NCBI GenBank assembly: GCA_019448385.1
Contig: JAGTXO010000019.1
Location: 469,001 to 533,000, forward strand
DNA from: Diacronema lutheri
Taxonomy: Eukaryota > Haptophyta > Pavlovophyceae > Pavlovales > Pavlovaceae
DNA: 64,000 bases
Direction: 5' to 3'
Shown here: one piece after another, positions 20,763 to 29,418 of the stretch
How the letters are laid out: each line of letters opens with the position of its first letter
Numbering within the stretch: position 1 is the stretch's first letter
Notes under the pieces: model-generated
Told to the model about the DNA's origin: nothing
The model's input: the letters and a program-made list of their open reading frames with translations, nothing else
Database searches by the model: none
Program-made: the position numbers and the translations under genes

Positions 20763-20776
20763 TTCAGGAGGGGGAC

Positions 20777-23700
20777 TCAACAAGCGTGATTGCGCATCGA
20801 CTGCGTCTGCTTCAGGTAGCTCGCTCTCGCCGCGCCCGCCGCCGCCGCTCCAATGCCCCTGCTCGGCGCTCGCACCGGCTGGCGTGGCAGAGCACGCCCT
20901 TGCTGCACATCGTCACCGCCGCCGCTCGAGCTCTCATCCTCGTACTCATCGTCCTCAAAGCGCACGTAGGGCCCGCTGCCGTACGCGCTACTGCGCGCGC
21001 CGCCATACGAGCTACTGCGTCGCGCGCGCTTCTCTGGGGGCGGGAGGCAGAGGACGGTGCCGAGGACCTCGTACACGAGCTCGCGCACAAACGCTTGCGT
21101 CCACGCCGCGTGCACGAGCCCGGCAACGAACAGCGAGAAGCCGAAGAATTGGCCGAGGGGCTGCGAGCGCGGGACGCGAAGGAAGGAGCGGAGCAGCCGT
21201 GCGAGTGAGGGCGCTGACCTCGCCTTTCCTCAAACTTCATTTGCAGAGCGGAGCAGCCGTGCGAAGTGAGGGCACACCAGGCACGCTGCCGTTGAGAGGC
21301 GGGCGGAGTGGGCGCGCGCACCTGCTTTGATCGCTCCGAGCGCGAAGCCTCGTACGCGCCCGCGAGCGTCTCGAGAAAGACGAGCGTCGAGTTGCTCATC
21401 AGCGCGGGAACCGACCAGAGTACGACCTGTCGGGTGCGGCGATCGGCAGCGCGCGCGCAAAGGTGCATGGCGCAGTGGCAACCGGCGCAAGCGCAGGCGG
21501 CGCGTGGCGCGCTGAGCTTGCGCCGGTTGCCACTCGCGTGGGCACCCGGCGCAGTTCGAGTCGGCACGCGCCGCCAACCCGCATATGTGGACAGTGCGCA
21601 AAGCGCGCGAAAGCTACGCACTTTGACGGAGGTGAGGCCACCGAGGAGCAGCACGATGAGCGCAAGCATCTCCGCGGAGATGACCAACTCGAGTGGGCGG
21701 ATCACCTGAGGCCACGAGCGGTGGGGAGAGGAGGAGAAGATGGGACAATAGGATGCTTTGCAGAGTTCGTCGTGCAGCGCAGTGCGGCAAGGGAGCGCGC
21801 CGTCAGCATCGCGCGTGCCTGCAGCGAAAGGAGCGAAAAGAATTCAAACCACAAATTTGCCGCAGCGAGCACGACAAGCATCGTGCGCAGCGCTTGCGTC
21901 ACGAGCCTTGTCGGCACGGCAGCGTCCGCGCCCAGCAGCTCCCTGCACTCGCGAGGGCGCGGTGCGCAGAGAGCAAGGCGGCTGGATGAGCGCATGCTCG
22001 GGAAGGGACCGCTGACCGCTGTGGCCCAGGCCGTCGGCGCGGCACAGCCCGAGGCTGGTAACGCATGCATGCCGCGCGTGTCGCGCGCACCGATCGACGA
22101 GGATCAGATCGCTCAGCGCGTTCACGTCGGTGAAGAGCTCTATCTCGCCGTCGAAGAGGGAGCCCAGCTCGTCTGACAAGTAAGCCTACCCGCACGAAGG
22201 GGCAGGGGGGTGCGGAGCGGGGGGCGTGTGCTCGCACGCGCAACCGCGCCAAGCGAAGGTGGCGCGCAGCGGCGCACGACGTGCGCCGCGCGCGCCTGGA
22301 ACATGAGGACGGCCAGATCAAACGAGCGCTTGGCCTCGAGCTCGGCAATCGCCTCCTCCCACGTCGCGTCGATTGCCTCGCCGCCGTCAGACGACGTCGA
22401 GCCGACCTCGCCGCCGCCTTCAGCAGCGGCGGTCGCCTTGGCGGCTTCCCGCACGGAAGGGTGCTGGAACACAAAGACGTGGTGGCTGCCTGCAAAGCGA
22501 CGCACGCTGCGGGCGCGGCGCGCGTGAGGCGCCCAGCGAGGGGTGGGGGTGGGGGGGGGGAGAGAGAGGGGAGGAGGAGGGAGGTGGGGGGGGGGGGGGG
22601 ATGGAAAGTGAAAGGGGGAAGGGGGTCCCGGCTGCTGGATGGCGGCGCCGCGCGCGTCGCATGCGCGCGCGGCGCGCATGCCGAGGATGACGCGATCGCC
22701 GTGCTCGAGCACGTAGCCTTGCGAGGTGCTGCCCAGCTCGACCTCGCCGTCGTCGTCGCCGCTTTCGTCGGCGCCGCGCACGCGCGCGTCGGCGTGCCAT
22801 CCCGAGCCGAGAAGCTTGCCGTTGATGAAGACGGCCGCACCCACCTCGGGCGAGATCGAGCAGACGCCGTTCGCGTTGTGCACGCGCGCGTGGCGTGGCC
22901 TGATCGCGTTCGAGTTGAGCACGATGCAGTGCGCGGCACCCACGACCGGGGCGGCGGACCCGACGGCCGTCGCTTGCGGCTTCGGCTTGGCACTGCCCGC
23001 GGCGCGCGGCGTCGGAGCGTCGACGGCGGGCGCGAGCGCGGCCTCCGGCGCCATCTCGCGGCCAATGTGCGTGAAGCCCGCCTTCAAATAGAAGACGAGC
23101 TTGCCCGTCTGTTGCGGGTCTGCTGACAGATTCGTCAAAAAGGGCGCAGGCCGTCGCGGCAGCGGCGGCAGCATCGTCGGCTGGGTGATCGAGCGCGTCG
23201 AGTCGCGCGCCGACGCGCGCGCGTCGCGCTCGGAGCGGCGGGCGAGCGACTCGCGCGCCTCGCGCCGCGTACGCACCTACGCCACAGAGCGCGTGGCGGC
23301 GGCGGCGAGCGGTGGCCGTCGGAGCGAGCGGCGCGCGCGGCCGACGCGCAGCGCGCGGCGGGCGGCGGGCGGCGGAGCGCGCGGAGCGCGGGCGCCGCCG
23401 CGCGCGCGCTTGGCGCGGGCGCGCGCGTGCCGCGCACGGGTTCGTCATCGACAGCGATGCCGAGCTCGAGCAGCATCTGCTTGCGCTGCGCGTTGAGCTT
23501 GTCGGCGAGCTGCAGCTTCTCTTCGCGCGTCATCGAGATCAAGTGGAGCGTGGCGAGGAGCTGCTGGGCCTCGTCCATCCGACCAATCGCTGTCTGTGTC
23601 GCAAACGACGTGCGCAGCGGCGCGGCGAGAGTGGCGTGCTCGCCCGTCTGCTTGAGCTCGTTGGCGAGGTCCTTGATCTCCGTCTGCAGCGCACGGATCA

Positions 23701-24775
23701 CCTGCGCGCGCCCAGGCCGCGGCCGTGCACGGGTGCACGCGTGCGCGCGGGCGTGGGGGGTGCGTGCGGTCGGAGGCGCGCGAGCGCGCGCGCCCCGCCC
23801 GCCTTGCGCGCCGCGGCCCGAGCCGCGGAGGGGCGAGCAGGCCGCGCGCGCGCGCGCTCGCCTTCTTGGTCGTGTCCTCGTTGACGACGGGCTTGGTCTT
23901 GATCCGCTTGGCGTGGTCGGCGTACTTGAGCGTCGAGAGGCTCTGCTCGTGGTTGGCCTCATCCGCGGAGAGTGTGCACAGCATGCACGTCTTCGAGTTG
24001 CCGCCCAAGCACTCCTTCAAGATCCACGTGAGCGTCGAGTCGCGATAGGGCACGTACCGCGCGGCGGCGGTCACGCGCGCCGACGCTGCATCGAGCAGCT
24101 CGCCATTTGCGCCCGTGCCGTGCCGCTGCGCAAAGTCGGAGACGCCGTCAGCGCCTGCGACGTGCGGCCGCGCGGCCGCGCAGCGCGCGCAGCGGACTCG
24201 CCGCCTCAACGCGCGGGGCGCCGCGCGGCTGCGGTGAGCGCGTGTGCGTGCGCGCCCACCTGCAAGGATGGCGATACATTGTCCCAGCACGAAGAGGCTC
24301 TTGTTGATGTTCTGACCCTCCTTGAGCCGCGTGCCCGATGTATCCGCTCGCTTCGCATTCTCGGAGCCCGCAAGATCGATCAGGTTGAGCTGCGCCACCT
24401 TGTCGCCCGAGCTGCCCTCCGCCACGAACAGCTGCACGACAGCGTGCGATCGCGACGATGTCGAGTTCATGTTGGTCGACGCGACCGCGCGCATCTTTGT
24501 GCCCTGCGCACGCACGCGCAGCGCCGAGCGGCCGACAAATGGCGCGCGCGGCCGGGGGCGGCCGGCGCGGCGGCCGGCGCGGCGTGCGCGCGTAACGGCC
24601 GCTGGCCTTCACGGCCAGCTGCAGCGCGCGCGCGCGCCGCGCTTCCTCCGTCGAGCCGCCTCACACTGCGCGCTTTCGACGCCGCCGCGTGCCGCCGAGA
24701 TCGCGCGCTTGCGCTCGAGGCCGCGCGCACTCGCCCCGCTGCGTCGGCTCCCGCTGCGCGCACCCGCGAGAGCAG

Positions 24776-24808
<33 letters not shown>

Positions 24809-26318
24809 CTGCGCCTTTCCCGTTGCGCGCACCCGCGAGAGCAGCCCCCCCCCGCCCCCCCCCCCCCCCCGCCCCCCCCCCCCCCCCCCCCCGCTGCGCC
24901 TTTCCCGTTGCGCGCACCCGCGAGAGCAGCAGCAGCCCCCCCCCCCCCCCCCCCCCCCCCACCCCCACCCCCCCCGCCCCGCCCCAATCCTTCTATTTGG
25001 CGCGCGCACCTGTGCGAGCAGCTGGTCAATGTCAGCGGCCGAGGTAACCGCCACGCGCACAAGGCCCTCGACGTAGACGCCAAACTGCGGATGCTCGCGC
25101 ACAGTCAGGCCTGAGGGGAGGGAAGGGGGGAGGGGGGGGACGGAGGGCGTGGAGCAGCGCGCGACGAGTCGCGCTCAGCGCGCGCACGGCGCCGGCTGGC
25201 AGCGGGGCGCCGCGAGCTGGCAGCGGGGGGCTCGCAGCCATCGCCCGAGCTGGGCGATGGCTGGCGAGCGGCCGCTGGCCCCGTGGGCACTGCCAACCCA
25301 ACGCCTGTCCGCCGCGCACGACGCTCGCAGCGCGCCGCGCCTTTCATCGTGTGCACCGAGCTCGCCTTGCGCGTGGACGCGACAAACGTGCGGCCGAGGG
25401 CCGGACTCGCCTCGCGCCCGCCGGACTGCTTGATTCGCACGGCCTCGCCGCGCTGCACCGGCGCGAGCTGCGTGGGCGAGAGCAAATCGATCACCTGCAA
25501 TGCGAGGGTGCGGGGGAAGAGCGGAAGCGTCGGTCGGCTGCGGCGGGCTCGCGTGCCGACCATTTGCCGCCGCGGCGCCGCTGCTGCGTGACGAGCGGCG
25601 GCCATCGTGCGCTGCGCGCGCCTGCTCGTTGTAGATCTCGAGAAAGGAGACTTCGACGGACCAACCGTCAAACTCGGGGCCGAAAAGCCCCTCGCACACC
25701 TGCACCGCCGCCGGCGCGCGCGAGGGTGCGCGCGGGCAGAGGCTCTCAGCGGGCGGCCTCGCAGTGCGCAGCCCATCCGCTGGCGGCGACGCTCGGCGCG
25801 CGCGCGCACGGAGCGAGGCCGCGCGACCGAGCAGCGGCGCGCACGCGCATGATCACGCCCGGATCGTCGGGCGTGCCCATCATCGTGTGCGTCTTGCCTG
25901 AGCCCGTCATGCCGTACGCGAAGACGGACGCGTTGAAGCCCTGCAGCGCGTGATCGAGGCACTGCCGGCCGAGCGTGTCGTAAATCTCCTCCTGGTTGCC
26001 CGGATCGAAGACGTGGTCGAAGGCGTAGAGCTTGTGGCCACCGTCGCGTGCGCGCGCGTCGCGCGAGCCCGGCGGCGCGATGAGCGCCACTTGCGGCTGG
26101 CCGTCGAGCGACGGCATCGAGCGCGCGTATCGCTCGATCCACTCGGCGAGCGGGCGGATGCGGATCGCTACGACCACGGCGGTCGCCTTGGGCCTGGTTT
26201 TGCGCTTCGGGCCGCCGGGCAGCTCAACGTTTGTTACAATGGCGCGCGGCTGGAGCGCCGTCATCACCGATCCGGGCAGCGCGCCCGGCTCGACGACCAC
26301 TCTGCCTGTCCGATCCAT
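20777..26318 (-). CDS. Kinesin-3-type motor with FHA domain and C-terminal multi-pass membrane tail
   Basis: Microtubule motor, 1030 aa in 14 exons: 25845..26318, 25622..25699, 25341..25494, 25010..25110, 24260..24503, 23862..24154, 23438..23701, 22682..23180, 22296..22489, 22091..22185, 21819..21942, 21622..21705, 21322..21426, 20777..21160. P-loop GMTGSGKT (136-143), switch I SSRSH (285-289), switch II DLAGSE (312-317), neck KTKPVVNED. A coiled coil (about 450-530) and an FHA domain (about 560-715, FLTNLSADPQQTGKLVFYL, SHHVFVFQHP) are typical of KIF1/Unc-104. Unusually, the tail (about 815-930) holds three or four hydrophobic segments: TMLVVLAAANLWFEFFSLL, LVISAEMLALIVLLLGGL, WSVPALMSNSTLVFL and FFGFSLFVAGLVHAAW. 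All phases close. Six donors are GC; the one after 22296 could instead be a GT 21 bases downstream. The tail exons have no ATG of their own, which favours one gene. Confidence 0.8.
21474..21534. repeat. 19-bp perfect inverted repeat inside a kinesin intron
   Basis: Arms 21474..21492 and 21516..21534 (AGTGGCAACCGGCGCAAGC and its exact complement) with a 23-nt loop. Lies in the intron 21427..21621, and would fold into a strong hairpin in the pre-mRNA. Confidence 0.9.
24504..25009 (-). repeat. 506-bp kinesin intron containing a minisatellite with long G/C homopolymers
   Basis: The largest intron in the gene. Between about 24758 and 24960 a unit GTTGCGCGCACCCGCGAG followed by AGCAG and a C run recurs three times, the last two preceded by CGCTGCGCCTTTCCC. 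C runs (plus strand) span about 24776-24807, 24846-24892 and 24936-24960. Because the gene is on the minus strand these are G runs in the transcript, opposite to the pyrimidine tracts of other introns in the window. No coding exon was found inside it. Confidence 0.8.
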
Positions 26319-26445
26319 CGTGCCGCTCCCTTCAACCCCCTTTGGGGGGCAACCCGCGCGGGGACAAGGCAGGAATTTTCCGCGTCTTCCGCAAAGGCTT
26401 TCAAGTCCAGGTCTGAGGTCATCGCCTTTTGCCGCGGCGAACCGC

Positions 26446-26871
26446 ATGCTGCTCACCAAGCCCGTGCCGCTCGTCCACGCGCAGAAACAGAGCCCCCGGC
26501 GGGCGGAACGCGTCGGTCGGATGGCGCACCCCGAACGCCAGATCGACAACTTGCTCAAGAGCTTGCACAAGTCGAGCTCGTTCCGCGACATCTTCTCGGG
26601 CATGCCGAAGCGAGACGACGAGCGCCCGCCCGCGCGCGCGGGCCGGCAGCAAACGCTCGACGCCCAGAGCGAGCCGGATCCCCTTGACGCGCTCGTCCAG
26701 GACCTCGTCGCGCTTGGTGCGCGAACGGCGACGCGTGGCAGCGCCCTGCGCGGCCACTGGCCGAACACGGACGTGCCGGAGATGCGCACCACAAGCAGCA
26801 CAGACGCGCGGCACGTCGCCTTCGCGCCCAACGCGGCGGTGCGCGAGTTCCTTGCGCACGGTGAGAGGTAA
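26446..26871 (+). CDS. Small protein with C-terminal PP1-type RVxF motif, uncharacterised
   Basis: 141 aa from ATG at 26446. Strong third-position G/C bias and good codon choice suggest a real gene. The middle has an amphipathic stretch (RQIDNLLKSLHKSSSFRDIF) and the end reads DARHVAFAPNAAVREFLAHG. RHVAF fits the [RK]x[VI]x[FW] docking consensus of protein phosphatase-1 regulators, and the V.F.....VREF layout is seen in several PP1-binding proteins; this is inference from a short motif. No other domain. It starts 127 bp from the divergent kinesin start and ends 98 bp from the convergent stop of the coiled-coil gene. Confidence 0.6.
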   Translation: MLLTKPVPLVHAQKQSPRRAERVGRMAHPERQIDNLLKSLHKSSSFRDIFSGMPKRDDERPPARAGRQQTLDAQSEPDPLDALVQDLVALGARTATRGSALRGHWPNTDVPEMRTTSSTDARHVAFAPNAAVREFLAHGER

Positions 26872-26969
26872 TGCCGTGCGCACGGCATCAAGACTGGATC
26901 GCCGTGCGGCCTGCAGTTGGTGAACATGATTGTGCGATGAGAATCGCTGTCCAGCGCAGCGCCTCCCGT

Positions 26970-29390
26970 TCAGTGGCCTACCGCCACGAGTCTCTCCTTG
27001 GCCTGCTGCAGCCGCAGCCGTTTCTGCTCGACGCGCGCACTCAGCGACAGCGACTCACGCCGCCAGCCCACGGCGCCAGAGGGCAACGCGCCTGACTCCG
27101 CCCACGCGTCCGTCGCGTCGCGCGCGCGAAGCGGCGTGCAGCTCCGCCGGGCGTGCGCATCTGTGCCACGCGGCGGCAGATCCACGCTGCCCTGCCCGGC
27201 GGCCGCGTGCGGCGCGCAGCCACCAGCCGCATCCGCGGCCACCGAGCGCGCGGCGCTGGCGCTCGCCTCGGTGCGAGCGCCAGGCGAGACGCTCCGCGCG
27301 TCACTGGATGTGACTGCCGGCTGCGTCACGCCCGTTGCACCCATCGCTGCGTGGTCCGGCCGGCGGTGCGCGCGGCCGGCCGCATGCGCGTGCGGCTCGC
27401 ACGCCGCCTGGATGGCGTACAGCGCGCGCAGTCGCGGCTGCGACTCGGGCGCGTCGCTGCGCGCGGAACTCGACACGTCGCTCGAATCGCGCTCCGCCGC
27501 GCCGTGCGTCGGCGTCCGCACCGCGCCGTGGGCGGCGCCTCTGCCATCGTGCGGTGTGCCGTGCGCCGCGAGGGCTGCAAGTGCGGGCAGCGCGCCACAC
27601 GCGCCGCCGGTGTCCGCACCGGCGGCCGGCGAATCCAACGCGGCCATTGCGGAGCCGGCACGCGGCTCGTGTGCACCGCGCGCGCCTCGCGCGCCGCCGT
27701 CCGAGCGCGCGCTCGCGCCTGCGCCGCGGCTGAGGATGGCCGCGCGGCTCTCAAACCGATCGAGCGCCGCGCGCACGGCCGCCATGCCCGGCGTGAGCGC
27801 GAGCAGCGAGGACGATGGCGGCGAGGGGAGCCCGCGCGCCCGGCGCGGCGCGGCCGCGCCGGGCGCCACTGGCGTGGCCGCAATGGGGGCGTGGGCGGCG
27901 GCTGGCTTGACGAGCTGCGCGAGATGCGCGTTCGTGTGCGCGGGTTGGTGCGCACCGCTCGCGCCGTCGTCATCAGCGCGTGCGTCATCGCCGCCATTGG
28001 GTCGGAGGCGCTCGGGTGAGGCAGTTGCGTCCGCTCGACCCTCAGCCGCCCAGCCGCCGAGCTGCTCAGCCTCTGCCCCGCCGCCCGCCGCCCCGCTCGG
28101 CGGCGGCTCGGCGGCGGCGCCGGGCGCCGGGCGCCGGCGTGCGTGCGACGGCGGCGAAGGCGAGTGCACGCCGCCGCCGCGACTGTCGGCACGGACGTCG
28201 GCGCGACGGTCGGGCGCGCCGTGCGGCGCCGTACCGGCCGTCGCGGCGGGCTGAGGCGCAGGGGAGTGGAGCGTGGGCGAGGTCTGCACGGCTGCGTCCC
28301 AGAGGGCAGGGACGGCGAGTGCACTCCGCGCGTCGCCCGGCTCATTCGCGACGAGCGCGGGCGATGGAGCGGAACCCGCGTCGAGCGCTGGCACCTTCGG
28401 CTGCGCCGCGCGCGGCGGCGTGCTCGCGGCGCTGCGCGGCTCAGCACCGGAGCGTATGGCGGCTGCCGTAACGGCCGAGCAGGTTTCGTCGTCCAACCCG
28501 CCGTCCCATCCACCGTCGCACCGCGCCTCGTCCGTGGCTGCGGCGCGGTGCGGATGCGCGCGCGGCTGGGCGGGCGCAGCGGGCACGGCAGCGCATAGCG
28601 CGGCAGCGCCCGCCATCTTTGTGACGAGCCCACCGCCAAGCGCCTCGGCGAGCAGAGCGTTGGCGCGCTGTGCGGCGGCCACAGAATCCGCCACGCCGCG
28701 CGCCGACGCTGGGCGGCGGCGCGCGGTGGCGCGGGCAGGCGCTAGCTTGTCGGTGGGGCGCGCCCGGCTCGCATTGGCCGCGGCTGCGCCGGATCGTCCG
28801 GCGCTTGCCGCGCGCGGCGCGGACGCCGCGCGGCGATCGTGTTGCGATGCGACGCGTGGCGCGACGCCCGCGGCCGCCGGCGCGCCGCCCTGCAGCCGAA
28901 CCGCCGCGGCGCGCGCGCGCTCCGCGAGCCGTGCCGACATGGCCGCTTCGCGCCTCAGCCGCTCGTTGGCCGCGGTCAGCCTCGCTGACGCGCGCTGCGC
29001 GGCGGCGGCGGCGGCCGCCGCCGCCGCCTCCGACGCGGCCGCAACGGCGCGCGCGCGCTCGGCGGCGCGCACTTGGTGGTGCGCCTCGTCGAGGCGGAGC
29101 TCGGCTTCTAGGCGCTGCACCTCCAAATCGCGCCGCGCGTCCGCGAGCTCCACCATGAGCGCGGTGACGGCCGCGGAGCTCGCCTCCGCATCCCTCGCCG
29201 CGTCGGTGCCCGCGCCCGCCGTCGCGCGCAGCTGCCGCTCAAGGGAGCGCACGCGTGCGTCGTGCTCGGCTCGCACGGCGTCGAAGAGCGGCGCGAACCC
29301 GGCAGCCGATGCCGCGCGCGCGAGCGCCGCCTCGGCCACGCTGAGCGCCGGCCGACGGCCGGACGGCGCCAGTTTGAAATTGTCGGCCAT
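26970..29390 (-). CDS. Coiled-coil, Ala-rich protein of unknown function
   Basis: 806 aa, single exon from ATG at 29390 (MADNFKLAPSGRRPALSVAE). Residues about 30-165 are a long alpha-helical coiled coil (RAEHDARVRSLERQLRA, LMVELADARRDLEVQRLEAE, LTAANERLRREAAMSARLAE). The next 560 residues are disordered, rich in Ala, Pro, Gly and Ser. The C-terminus again becomes a charged helix (RVEQKRLRLQQAKERLVAVG), conserved in type with centrosomal or ciliary scaffold proteins, but no named family was recognised. The frame continues upstream only as antisense of the kinase gene, so the ATG at 29390 is taken as the start; it is 28 bp from the divergent kinase ATG. Confidence 0.66.
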   Translation of the reverse strand: MADNFKLAPSGRRPALSVAEAALARAASAAGFAPLFDAVRAEHDARVRSLERQLRATAGAGTDAARDAEASSAAVTALMVELADARRDLEVQRLEAELRLDEAHHQVRAAERARAVAAASEAAAAAAAAAAQRASARLTAANERLRREAAMSARLAERARAAAVRLQGGAPAAAGVAPRVASQHDRRAASAPRAASAGRSGAAAANASRARPTDKLAPARATARRRPASARGVADSVAAAQRANALLAEALGGGLVTKMAGAAALCAAVPAAPAQPRAHPHRAAATDEARCDGGWDGGLDDETCSAVTAAAIRSGAEPRSAASTPPRAAQPKVPALDAGSAPSPALVANEPGDARSALAVPALWDAAVQTSPTLHSPAPQPAATAGTAPHGAPDRRADVRADSRGGGVHSPSPPSHARRRPAPGAAAEPPPSGAAGGGAEAEQLGGWAAEGRADATASPERLRPNGGDDARADDDGASGAHQPAHTNAHLAQLVKPAAAHAPIAATPVAPGAAAPRRARGLPSPPSSSLLALTPGMAAVRAALDRFESRAAILSRGAGASARSDGGARGARGAHEPRAGSAMAALDSPAAGADTGGACGALPALAALAAHGTPHDGRGAAHGAVRTPTHGAAERDSSDVSSSARSDAPESQPRLRALYAIQAACEPHAHAAGRAHRRPDHAAMGATGVTQPAVTSSDARSVSPGARTEASASAARSVAADAAGGCAPHAAAGQGSVDLPPRGTDAHARRSCTPLRARDATDAWAESGALPSGAVGWRRESLSLSARVEQKRLRLQQAKERLVAVGH

Positions 29391-29418
29391 CGTGCCAGGA
29401 ACCGTTGGTGGCACGCGC
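29391..29418. promoter_or_regulatory. 28-bp interval between divergent start codons with inverted repeat
   Basis: The coiled-coil gene (ATG 29390, -) and kinase gene (ATG 29419, +) leave only 28 bp. A 7-bp inverted repeat, CGTGCCA at 29391..29397 and TGGCACG at 29409..29415, is centred in it. Any promoter must lie at least partly inside the opposite coding sequence, or one start is misplaced. Confidence 0.6.

Noticed and set aside
22140-22179. Separate gene for the kinesin tail starting MSDELGSLF
   Set aside because: The start would be TTG, not ATG; the sequence joins in phase to the FHA exons through an intron ending GTAG.
23135-23962. Kinesin minus-strand frame read through without splicing
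   Set aside because: It adds an Arg/Ala block between neck coil and FHA that disappears when introns with consensus borders are removed.
24776-24960. Poly-C runs as sequencing gaps or joins
   Set aside because: They are separated by a well-defined repeated unit with small variations, so a real minisatellite is more likely; exact run lengths remain uncertain.
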